Shown piece by piece: positions 7,609 through 14,142 of a stretch of 20,988 bases of DNA. The first letter of the stretch is position 1. Each line of letters begins with the position of its first letter. Origin of the DNA: JBOGED01 sp050743625. GTDB lineage: Bacteria > Actinomycetota > Nitriliruptoria > Euzebyales > Egibacteraceae. A model generated the notes under the pieces. It made no database searches. It was given only the letters and a program-made list of their open reading frames with translations, and had not been told where the DNA came from. A program made the translations under genes and the position numbers. The stretch spans positions 1 to 20,988 of the forward strand of contig JBOGED010000080.1 in the NCBI GenBank assembly GCA_050743625.1. Direction: 5' to 3'.

Positions 7609-7731
7609 CCCGAGGTGATACAGGCGATCCTCGGCGGCAACGCCGCCCGCATCTACGGCGTCGACCCCAGCACGGTCCGCTGCACCTTCAGCCGGCAAGA
7701 GCTCGAGGCGATCCGCCAAAGCCAAGCGTGA
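7609..7731 (+). pseudogene. 3' remnant of a second amidohydrolase gene
   Basis: 41 codons encoding PEVIQAILGGNAARIYGVDP, then STVRCTFSRQELEAIRQSQA and a stop. This matches the last codons of the intact amidohydrolase (3168-3293), with about 35 of 40 residues identical and long runs of identical DNA. Nothing upstream of 7609 resembles the rest of that gene; the sequence changes abruptly to the hairpin region. The frame is open back to an ATG at 7507, but those residues are unrelated to the family, so I read this as a decayed copy rather than a working gene. Confidence 0.85.
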
Positions 7732-7756
7732 CGACGGTCCGTGGATACGGCTGGAG

Positions 7757-7966
7757 TCAAGGGCCGCAGTTTGGGTGCTCGGCCTCGGAGCGCAGGGGAG
7801 CGTCTGCCGGGTTGAGGTAGAGGACGTATAGCTCGACGGGTACGGAGAGATCTTCGTTCCGGCCGATGTGCATCTCTTCGGTCTCGATGAAGGATTCGCC
7901 TTCCGTGTAGCTCTCGAATGTGCAGTCCGCCTTGTAACGGGTGAGCGTGCCCGCCTTTACGACCAC
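7757..7966 (-). CDS. Orphan small ORF, possibly a gene fragment
   Basis: 69 residues from a GTG at 7966 to the stop at 7757, ending SEAEHPNCGP. The composition is protein-like and unlike the Arg/Pro-rich shadow frames nearby: TLTRYKADCTFESYTEGESF and VPVELYVLYLNPADAPL. The same frame continues open upstream to a TGA at 8030-8032 and encodes DCQAPHRIVGRRADQL, which fits the rest in style, so the start may be wrong or this may be the 3' end of a larger lost gene. Local GC content is lower than in the flanking genes. No Shine-Dalgarno is clear. I recognise no family. Confidence 0.4.
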   Translation of the reverse strand: MVVKAGTLTRYKADCTFESYTEGESFIETEEMHIGRNEDLSVPVELYVLYLNPADAPLRSEAEHPNCGP

Positions 7967-8080
7967 GAGCTGGTCGGCCCTTCGCCCGACTATGCGATGC
8001 GGCGCTTGACAGTCCCTTGACGGAAATAGTCATCGTCGACGTACACCCTTGACGCGCCGCAGCAGATCAATCAGAGTTAA

Positions 8081-8098
8081 TATCAATGGCTGTTGATA
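8081..8098 (+). promoter_or_regulatory. ArsR operator 1 over the arsR start codon
   Basis: A perfect palindrome TATCAA-TGGCTG-TTGATA whose left arm includes the A of the arsR ATG (8086). The TTAATA/TAATAT stretch just upstream could be a -10. A repressor bound here would cover the transcription or translation start. The same architecture recurs at 10146-10179. Confidence 0.65.
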
Positions 8099-8406
8099 TC
8101 GATGTCGCTGCGCCGCTCCCCGGGTTGAAGGCGCTGGCGGAGCCGCTGCGGTGGCGGATCGTGGAGCTGTTGGCTCGCGAGGAGCTGTGCGTGTGCCACC
8201 TGGTGGAGGAGCTGGGGGTTGCTCAGCCGCTGGTCAGCCACCATCTCGGTGTGCTGCGGCGAGCGGGGCTTGTGGAGTCCGAGCGGTTCCGCTTCTGGAC
8301 CTACTACCGGCTGTGCCCGCACGCACTGGAGACGTTGGCCGAGTGCCTGGCGGGCGTGGCGGAGAGGGCCCCGGGCGCGAGCGGTGAGAGGCGGCCGTGC
8401 TGCTGA
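8086..8406 (+). CDS. arsR: ArsR-family arsenite-responsive repressor
   Basis: 106 residues with the ArsR/SmtB winged-helix fold: LKALAEPLRWRIVELL, then ELCVCHL, which is the Cys-x-Cys arsenite-binding motif of classic ArsR (ELCVCxL, here Cys35-x-Cys37 of the DNA-recognition region), the recognition helix VAQPLVSHHLGVLRRAGLV and the wing ERFRFWTYYRL. The C-terminus ends RPCC, a possible extra thiol pair. The stop codon overlaps the aquaporin ATG by one base (TGATG), so it heads the arsR-aqpS-arsC operon. It is predicted to release DNA on binding As(III) or Sb(III). The ATG lies within the operator palindrome, and no Shine-Dalgarno is present, so a leaderless or near-leaderless mRNA is likely. 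Confidence 0.92.
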   Translation: MAVDIDVAAPLPGLKALAEPLRWRIVELLAREELCVCHLVEELGVAQPLVSHHLGVLRRAGLVESERFRFWTYYRLCPHALETLAECLAGVAERAPGASGERRPCC

Positions 8407-9101
8407 TGGCCGCCGACCTGTCCCGGCGGGCGCTGGCGGAGGCCGTCGGGACGGCGTTCCTGGTCGCGGCCGTGATCGGGTCGGGGATCGCCGCGCAGCG
8501 GTTGTCTCCTGGCGAGGTCGGGCTGCAGCTGCTGTGCAACTCCCTGGCGACTGGAGCCGCCTTGGTCGCGATCATCCTGGCGTTGGGGCCGGTGTCCGGC
8601 GCGCACCTCAACCCCGCGGTAAGCCTGGCGGATTGGCTGCTTGGCGGGTTGTCGGGCCGCGAGCTGGCCGCCTACGCCAGCGCGCAGGTGGGCGGCGGGG
8701 CGATCGGGTGCGTCCTCGCGAACGCGATGTTCGCGCAGCCGACCCAGTGGGCGACGACGTCGCGGGCGGCGCCGAACCTCCTGCTCGCAGAGGTCGCGGC
8801 GACGGCAGGGCTGGTGCTCGTCATCTTCGGGGTGGCGCGGGCGGGCCGGGCGCCGATGGCGCCGTTCGCGGTCGGGTCCTACATCACCGCCGCCTATTGG
8901 TTCACGTCCTCGACCAGCTTCGCGAACCCGGCGGTCACGCTGGGGCGGACGCTCTCGGACACGTTCACGGGCATCGCGCCGTCCTCCGCGCCGCCGTTCA
9001 TCGCCTGCCAGCTGGCGGGCGCGCTGTTGGCCGTGGCGCTCGTGCGCGCCCTGTACCCCCGCGTGTTGCCATCCGAACACCTCGCCGAGGAGGCGTCATG
9101 A
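8406..9101 (+). CDS. aqpS: Aquaglyceroporin of the arsenic operon (AqpS-like)
   Basis: 231 residues, major intrinsic protein family, with six hydrophobic segments and two NPA half-helix motifs: GAHLNPAVSL (Asn69-Ala71) and SFANPAVTL (Asn174-Ala176). In most aquaporins the second motif is NPAR; here the selectivity-filter Arg is Val177, which should widen the pore. It lies between arsR and arsC, the arrangement known from Sinorhizobium meliloti, where AqpS lets arsenite made by ArsC leave the cell down its gradient. I chose the ATG at 8406 over a GTG at 8397 because it makes the usual TGATG junction. The stop overlaps the arsC start by 4 bp. There is no arsenite pump gene in the window, so this channel is the likely exit route. 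Confidence 0.88.
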   Translation: MAADLSRRALAEAVGTAFLVAAVIGSGIAAQRLSPGEVGLQLLCNSLATGAALVAIILALGPVSGAHLNPAVSLADWLLGGLSGRELAAYASAQVGGGAIGCVLANAMFAQPTQWATTSRAAPNLLLAEVAATAGLVLVIFGVARAGRAPMAPFAVGSYITAAYWFTSSTSFANPAVTLGRTLSDTFTGIAPSSAPPFIACQLAGALLAVALVRALYPRVLPSEHLAEEAS

Positions 9102-9748
9102 CGATTCATCAGGATTCGTCCCCTTTGACCGATCCCGAGCTGCGGGCGCATCTCAAGAGCGCCGCGACCAGCCTGACCCGAGAGTTCGCGGGGATCTACT
9201 CCCCCGAGACGATCACCCAGTTCGTGATGGAGTCCGCCGAACGCCTCGCACAGGGCGCGAAGATCCTCACATTCCTGCCCCTGCTGGCGCATCGGTTCGC
9301 TCGCGAGCGCCTGCGCGCGCTCGCCCAGGCGGAAGGCGCGATCGTGAAGGACGTGCCAGAGGTGCTGTTCGTCTGCGTGCAGAATGCGGGGCGCTCGCAG
9401 ATGGCCGCCGCGCTGTTGCACCACCACGCGCGAGGAAGGGTCCACGTGCGCTCGGCGGGGTCAGCGCCGGCAGGAGAGATCCACGGGAACGTGGCCGCCG
9501 CGATGGCCGAGATCGGCCTCGACGTGTCCCAAGAGTTCCCCAAGCCGCTGACCGACGAGGTGGTGCGTGCGGCCGACGTCGTGATCACCATGGGTTGCGG
9601 GGATGCCTGCCCGGTGTATCCCGGTAAGCGCTATCTCGACTGGGAGGTGCCAGACCCGGCGGGCAAGTCACTCGACGAGGTCGCGATCATCCGCGGCGAG
9701 ATCGACCGGCGCGTCCGCGCGCTGCTCGCCGAGCTGGTCCCCGCCTGA
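9098..9748 (+). CDS. arsC: Arsenate reductase ArsC with N-terminal helical domain
   Basis: 216 residues. Residues 1-85 form a helical domain (LRAHLKSAATSLTREFAGIY, FVMESAERLA, AHRFARERLRALAQAEG) like the three-helix dimerization domain found on actinobacterial ArsC proteins. Residues 88-216 are the low-molecular-weight phosphatase-like reductase: P-loop VCVQNAGRS with Cys93 and Arg99, and ITMGCGDACPVYPG with Cys167 and Cys171 as candidate resolving cysteines, then DWEVPDP with the catalytic Asp. It reduces As(V) to As(III) using thioredoxin or mycothiol; the second cysteine pair favours an intramolecular disulphide route. The start overlaps the aqpS stop (ATGA). It ends 4 bp from the convergent arsR2. 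Confidence 0.93.
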   Translation: MTIHQDSSPLTDPELRAHLKSAATSLTREFAGIYSPETITQFVMESAERLAQGAKILTFLPLLAHRFARERLRALAQAEGAIVKDVPEVLFVCVQNAGRSQMAAALLHHHARGRVHVRSAGSAPAGEIHGNVAAAMAEIGLDVSQEFPKPLTDEVVRAADVVITMGCGDACPVYPGKRYLDWEVPDPAGKSLDEVAIIRGEIDRRVRALLAELVPA

Positions 9749-9752
9749 GCTC

Positions 9753-10109
9753 CTACGGTCGCACCGCGCGGGCGATCGCCGCGAGGCGCTCGGGCACGAC
9801 GCGGTAGTACGCCCAGCTGCCCTGACGCCGGCGGGTGAGCAGCCCGGCCTCGTGCAACACCTTGAGATGGTAGCTGACGGTCGGCTGTGACAGCTCGACC
9901 GCGTCGAGCAGGTTGCACACGCACTGCCCGTCCGGCTGCGCCTTGATCAAGCTGAGCAGCTGCACCCGCGCGGGGTCCGCCAGCGCCTTGAACAGATCCG
10001 CGAGCGCCACCGCCTCGTCTCGCTCGAGCGGCGAGGAGATGTCGGGGCAGCAGCGGTCGAGAACCTCGGCGAAACTCTCGCGCGCCTTTGAAAGAGCGGA
10101 TGCGTTCAT
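9753..10109 (-). CDS. arsR: Second ArsR-family repressor, divergent from arsI
   Basis: 118 residues. It carries an N-terminal Cys pair (DRCCPDISS), the dimer helix ALADLFKALADPARVQLL, the CVCNL motif (QCVCNLLDAV), the recognition helix LSQPTVSYHLKVLHEAGLL and the wing RRQGSWAYYRVVPE. It resembles Mycobacterium tuberculosis Rv2642 more than the upstream ArsR does, and Rv2642 is likewise next to the ArsI/CadI gene Rv2641. The cysteine pairs suggest a different As(III) or organoarsenical site from ArsR1. GGAGG lies only one base before the ATG, which is unusually close, so initiation may be weak or the start uncertain. It should bind the tandem palindromes at 10146-10179 and control itself and arsI. 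Confidence 0.9.
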   Translation of the reverse strand: MNASALSKARESFAEVLDRCCPDISSPLERDEAVALADLFKALADPARVQLLSLIKAQPDGQCVCNLLDAVELSQPTVSYHLKVLHEAGLLTRRRQGSWAYYRVVPERLAAIARAVRP

Positions 10110-10116
10110 GCCTCCA

Positions 10117-10134
10117 TATTGACATCCCTCGATC
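10117..10134 (-). promoter_or_regulatory. Degenerate ArsR-type operator next to arsR2
   Basis: TATTGA-CATCCC-TCGATC matches the TATCRA-N6-TYGATA pattern at 10 of 12 arm positions and lies 8 bp upstream of the arsR2 start codon. It could be a weak third site in the divergent promoter. Confidence 0.35.
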
Positions 10135-10145
10135 TCATGGCAATA

Positions 10146-10163
10146 TATCGATCATACTCGATA
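10146..10163. promoter_or_regulatory. ArsR operator 2a
   Basis: Perfect palindrome TATCGA-TCATAC-TCGATA in the AT-rich arsR2-arsI divergent region. It overlaps operator 2b by 2 bp, giving a 16-bp period. TATATT on the minus strand (10142-10147) could be the arsR2 -10, so the site would sit on that promoter. Confidence 0.65.
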
Positions 10164-10179
10164 TCGATGAACGTCGATA
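10162..10179. promoter_or_regulatory. ArsR operator 2b
   Basis: Perfect palindrome TATCGA-TGAACG-TCGATA ending 16 bp before the arsI ATG. It has the same form as operator 2a and as the site over arsR1. Confidence 0.65.
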
Positions 10180-10195
10180 CTGAAGGAGCCTCATC

Positions 10196-10615
10196 ATGGG
10201 ACGCGTACAACTCGCCCTCAACGTCAGCGACATCGACACCGCGGTGGACTTCTACCGCCGCCTGTTCGACACCGAACCGGCCAAGCGCCGGCCCGGCTAC
10301 GCCAACTTCGCGATCGCCGATCCCCCGCTCAAGCTCGTCCTTATCGAGCAGCCCGAGCAGGCCGCCACGCTCAACCACCTCGGCGTCGAGGTCGCCTCCC
10401 GCGACGAGGTCGCGCAGGCCGGCCGGCGGCTGCGCGCCCAAGGCCTCGACACGACCGAAGAGACCGGTGTGACCTGCTGCTATGCCGTCCAGGACAAAGA
10501 GTGGGTCGCCGACCCCGACGGCGCCGGATGGGAGATCTACACCGTCCTGGCCGACGCGCCCCAACTCGAACCGGCCGGCGCCGGCTGCTGCGGCTCAGAC
10601 GTCACTGACGCCTGA
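10196..10615 (+). CDS. arsI: ArsI C-As lyase (CadI family)
   Basis: 139 residues of the vicinal-oxygen-chelate (glyoxalase/extradiol dioxygenase) fold, closely resembling M. tuberculosis CadI (Rv2641) and Thermomonospora curvata ArsI: GRVQLALNV, AKRRPGYANFAIADPPLKLV, LNHLGVEV, TCCYAVQDKEWV, GWEIYTVLAD. Candidate metal ligands are Gln5, His61 and Glu113. The vicinal pair Cys94-Cys95 is the organoarsenical-binding site of ArsI. A second Cys pair (GCCGSD, 131-132) lies at the C-terminus. The family cleaves the C-As bond of trivalent methyl- and phenyl-arsenicals to release As(III), using Fe(II) and O2. The Shine-Dalgarno GAAGGAG is about 8 bases before the ATG. It is divergent from arsR2 with two operators between. 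Confidence 0.93.
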   Translation: MGRVQLALNVSDIDTAVDFYRRLFDTEPAKRRPGYANFAIADPPLKLVLIEQPEQAATLNHLGVEVASRDEVAQAGRRLRAQGLDTTEETGVTCCYAVQDKEWVADPDGAGWEIYTVLADAPQLEPAGAGCCGSDVTDA

Positions 10616-10681
10616 ACGTCACGGAGGCTCAGGCGACGGTAGGGTGAGCGGCAAGGGTTCGCAGAGTCGAGGAGTCTGGCC

Positions 10682-12298
10682 ATGACCTTGTCCTACGCCC
10701 ATGGCGTGTCCGCTACTCCACTGCTCGGGGAGACCATTGGTTCCAACCTCGAGCGCACCGTCGCTCGGGTGCCGGACGCCGAGGCGCTCGTCGTCCGGCA
10801 CCAAGACCTCCGCTACCGCTACGCCGAGCTCAACGACGCGGTGGACGTTGTCGCGCGCGGCCTGATCGACTTGGGTATCGAGGTCGGCGACCGGGTCGGG
10901 ATCTGGAGCCCGAACAACGCCGAATGGGTGCTCCTCCAGTACGCCACTGCCAAGGCGGGAGCCATCCTCGTCAACATCAACCCCGCCTACCGGCGCTTGG
11001 AGCTCACGCACGCCCTCAACCAGTCCGGCTGCAGGTTGCTTTTCTCCGCCCGGTCGTTCAAGACCTCGGACTATCAGGAGATGATCGAGTCCGTCAGCCC
11101 GGACCTTCGCCACCTAGAGCGGACGATCTACCTGGAGTCCGCAGGATGGGACGAGCTGCGGTCAGCGGGCGACGCAGCTCCGATGGATCAGCTCCGCCAG
11201 CGGTTCGAAAGCCTGCAGTTCGACGACCCCATCAACATTCAATACACGAGCGGGACCACGGGATCGCCGAAGGGCGCGACGCTGTCACACCACAACATCC
11301 TCAACAACGGCTTCTTCATCGGGGAGTACCTGGGCTACAGCGAGCAGGACCGCGTGTGCATCCCGGTCCCCTTTTACCATTGCTTCGGCATGGTGCTCGG
11401 CAACCTCGCCTGCACGACCCACGGTGCCTGCATGGTCATCCCCGGCCCCTCGTTCGAGCCTAAGTCGGTGCTCGAGACCGTCCACGCCGAGCGCTGCACC
11501 AGCTTGTACGGCGTGCCGACGATGTTCGTCGCCGAGCTTGCGCTGCCAGATTTCGACTCCTACGACCTGTCGAGTCTCCGCACGGGGATCATGGCCGGCT
11601 CGCCCTGCCCTAGCGAGGTCATGAAGAAGGTCGTCTCGGACATGCATATGGACGAGGTCACCATCTGCTATGGCATGACCGAGACCTCACCAGTCTCCGC
11701 GCAGACCGGCCTTGACGACGACTTCGACCGCAGGGTCTCCACCGTCGGCCGGGCGCATCCCCACACCGAGATCAAGATCATCGATCCCGAGGACGGGCAC
11801 GTCCTGGAGCGTGGCCAGCCTGGCGAGCTGCTGACCCGCGGCTACTCCGTCATGGTCGGCTACTGGGACGACGCCGAGCGCACCGCCGAAGCCATCGATG
11901 ACCATCGTTGGATGCGCACCGGCGACCTGGCCACGATGGACGACGGGGGATATATCCAGATCGTGGGACGTATCAAGGACATGATCATCCGTGGCGGCGA
12001 GAACATCTACCCGGTGGAGATCGAAAGCTTCCTCCACGGCCATCCCGACATCGCCGACGTCGCGGTCGTCGGCGTGCCCGACGAGAAGTACGGCGAGCAG
12101 GTCCTCGCCTGCATCAGGATTCGCGAAGGCGCAACGCTCACGGAGGACGACATCAAGGACTACTGCCGCGGCCAGATCGCGCATTTCAAGATCCCGCACT
12201 ACGTCCAGTTCGTCGAGGCGTTCCCAATGACCGTCACCGGGAAGGTCCAGAAGTTCAAGATCCGCGAGAGCGCCAGCAAGCAGCTGCCCTTGGTCTGA
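10682..12298 (+). CDS. Fatty-acyl-CoA synthetase-like AMP-forming ligase
   Basis: 538 residues of the ANL (AMP-binding) superfamily. Motifs: P-loop YTSGTTGSPKGATLSH (residues 188-203), CYGMTETSP (329-337), the adenylate-binding TGD (413-415), GRIKDMIIRGGENIYPVEIE (429-448) and the C-terminal TGKVQKFKIRE with catalytic Lys521. The sequence style (AGAILVNINPAYRRLEL) is that of medium/long-chain fatty-acyl-CoA synthetases of the FadD35/YngI type. It would convert a carboxylic acid, ATP and CoA to acyl-CoA, AMP and PPi in the cytoplasm. The Shine-Dalgarno GAGGAG precedes the ATG by 8 bases. It starts 66 bp after arsI and ends 14 bp from a convergent, distantly related ligase. The exact chain length cannot be read from the sequence. 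Confidence 0.9.
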   Translation: MTLSYAHGVSATPLLGETIGSNLERTVARVPDAEALVVRHQDLRYRYAELNDAVDVVARGLIDLGIEVGDRVGIWSPNNAEWVLLQYATAKAGAILVNINPAYRRLELTHALNQSGCRLLFSARSFKTSDYQEMIESVSPDLRHLERTIYLESAGWDELRSAGDAAPMDQLRQRFESLQFDDPINIQYTSGTTGSPKGATLSHHNILNNGFFIGEYLGYSEQDRVCIPVPFYHCFGMVLGNLACTTHGACMVIPGPSFEPKSVLETVHAERCTSLYGVPTMFVAELALPDFDSYDLSSLRTGIMAGSPCPSEVMKKVVSDMHMDEVTICYGMTETSPVSAQTGLDDDFDRRVSTVGRAHPHTEIKIIDPEDGHVLERGQPGELLTRGYSVMVGYWDDAERTAEAIDDHRWMRTGDLATMDDGGYIQIVGRIKDMIIRGGENIYPVEIESFLHGHPDIADVAVVGVPDEKYGEQVLACIRIREGATLTEDDIKDYCRGQIAHFKIPHYVQFVEAFPMTVTGKVQKFKIRESASKQLPLV

Positions 12299-12312
12299 CC
12301 AGGCGGCCCGTT

Positions 12313-14013
12313 CTAGGACGGCTTCACATGGTCGGGGGTCGAGGTCTTTAGCCACTCGCGGAGCTCGACCCGGCGGATCTTGCCGCTGATGGTCTTCGGC
12401 AGCTCAGTGACGTAGTGAATCTCGCGCGGGTACTTGTACGGGGCCGCGACCTGCCTGACGTGGCCCTGGATCTCGCGTGTCAGCTCCTCCGACGGCTCGT
12501 AGCCCCTGGCGAGGATGACGAACGCGCAGACGATCTCCGTGCGGTCTGGGTCGGGCTTGCCCACGACGCCGGCCTCGGCAACGGCGGGGTGCTCGATCAA
12601 CGCCGACTCGACCTCAAACGGGCCGATGCGGTATGCCGAGGAGGTAATCACGTCGTCGTCCCGGCCCTCGAACCAGATGTAGCCGTCGGCGTCGCGGCTC
12701 GCCCGATCGCCGGTGTAGTACCAGCCGTCCCGGAAGCGCATGGCGGTCGCGTCTGCGTCGAGGTGGTAACCGCCGAACAGGCCCACCGGGCGCGGCTCGG
12801 CGCGCACCGCGATGTTCCCGACCTCCCCGTCAGGCGCGGGCTTGCCGCCGTCGTCGCGGATCTCGACGTCGTAGCCCGGGACCGGCAGCCCCATCGAGCC
12901 GGGGCGCACGGGCACCACGCGATAGTTGGCGACCAGCGCGGTCGTCTCGGTCTGGCCGTACCCGTCATAGACGGTCAAGCCGGTACCGTCCTTCCAGATC
13001 CTGATGACCTCAGGGTTGAGCGGCTCCCCAGCGCTTGTGCAGTGCCGCAGCGCCGAAAGATCGTAGGCCTTGAGGTCGGCTTGCACGAGTAGGCGGTACA
13101 GCGTCGGCGGGGCGCAGAACGACGTGATGCGCTGGTCGGCGACGATCGACAGGATCGTGTCAGCTGACGGCTTGCCCAGCGCGACCTGGACCACGGTGGC
13201 GCGCTCGTGCCACTGGCCGAACAGTCCACCCCACGCGGCCTTCGCCCAGCCGGTATCGGTGATCGTCCAGTGGCGGTCGCCCGGGCGCAGGTCGTGCCAG
13301 AACCGTGCGGTGCCGATATGGCCGAGCGCATAGCTTTGGGCATGCATGACCATCTTCGGATAGCTGACCGTCCCGCTCGTGAAGTAGAGAAGGAGCGGGT
13401 CGTCGTGGGAGGTCGGGTCCCCCGGCACCGACCCGTCGCCCGCACCATCCATCAGGGCGTCGAGGTCCTCCCAGCCGTCGTGCCGCGTGCCATCCGACGA
13501 CCAGCGGATCCGGTGACGCAGCGTGGGCAGGTCGGCTTCGATCCCGTCGACCTTCTCCGCTCCGGCGGCGTCCGTGATGGCTGCCACCGCTTCGCCCTGT
13601 TCGATGCGGTAGGCGATGTCGCGGCCGGTCAGCAGGTTCGGACCGGGCATCGGGACCGCGCCGATCCGCATCGCGCCGAGCAGCACGAAATACCAGGCGG
13701 GGACCCGAGGCAGCATGACGAACACGTGGTCGCCCTTGCCAATCCCCAGCTCCCGCAGCGCGCGTGCCGCGCGGCGAGACTCGTAGGCAAGGCCGGCGGC
13801 GGTGTGCTCGGCCACCACGTCGCCCTGCCCGTCGAGCGACACCAGCGCGACCGCGTCGGGGTCCTCGGCGGCCCACGCCTCCACGATGTCCCGCACGGCG
13901 TTGAAACGCTCGGCCACCCCGATGCGGTAGCTCCTGCGCTCATCCTCGTAGGACGTCATGCGCGGGGGTGCGTCTCGGTCGGGCAGCGTGCCGCCAACAG
14001 CGTTCCTGCTCAC
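12313..14013 (-). CDS. Medium-chain (ACSM-like) acyl-CoA synthetase
   Basis: 566 residues from the GTG at 14013, chosen because AAAGGAG lies 6 bases upstream; the open frame extends to 14109 without a better site. AMP-binding motifs: P-loop LYFTSGTVSYPKMVMH (residues 209-224, the TSGTxxxPK form of the ACSM/acetyl-CoA synthetase branch), DGYGQTETT, WYYTGDRASRDADGYIWF, GRDDDVITSSAYRIGPFEVE and ISGKIRRVELRE with Lys545. It activates a medium-chain, branched or aromatic acid to its CoA ester. It belongs to a different ANL branch from the convergent neighbour, so the two probably use different acids. It is co-directional with mftD 129 bp upstream, so the two may be co-transcribed. Confidence 0.9.
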   Translation of the reverse strand: MSRNAVGGTLPDRDAPPRMTSYEDERRSYRIGVAERFNAVRDIVEAWAAEDPDAVALVSLDGQGDVVAEHTAAGLAYESRRAARALRELGIGKGDHVFVMLPRVPAWYFVLLGAMRIGAVPMPGPNLLTGRDIAYRIEQGEAVAAITDAAGAEKVDGIEADLPTLRHRIRWSSDGTRHDGWEDLDALMDGAGDGSVPGDPTSHDDPLLLYFTSGTVSYPKMVMHAQSYALGHIGTARFWHDLRPGDRHWTITDTGWAKAAWGGLFGQWHERATVVQVALGKPSADTILSIVADQRITSFCAPPTLYRLLVQADLKAYDLSALRHCTSAGEPLNPEVIRIWKDGTGLTVYDGYGQTETTALVANYRVVPVRPGSMGLPVPGYDVEIRDDGGKPAPDGEVGNIAVRAEPRPVGLFGGYHLDADATAMRFRDGWYYTGDRASRDADGYIWFEGRDDDVITSSAYRIGPFEVESALIEHPAVAEAGVVGKPDPDRTEIVCAFVILARGYEPSEELTREIQGHVRQVAAPYKYPREIHYVTELPKTISGKIRRVELREWLKTSTPDHVKPS

Positions 14014-14142
14014 GACATTCTCCTTTGCTCCTCGCCTGCGGAGGGTAACGGGTGACGCTCGAAGAATTGGATGTCGTCGAGGTGTGCTCCCCGTGAAGCC
14101 TACGGCCACGCCGATGTCTTTGAGACTGATCGCGAGCCCTGC

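Noticed and set aside
8219..9748. 509-codon frame spanning aqpS and arsC
   Set aside because: Only its last 216 codons, from 9098, are a real protein (ArsC); the upstream part is a shadow of arsR and aqpS.
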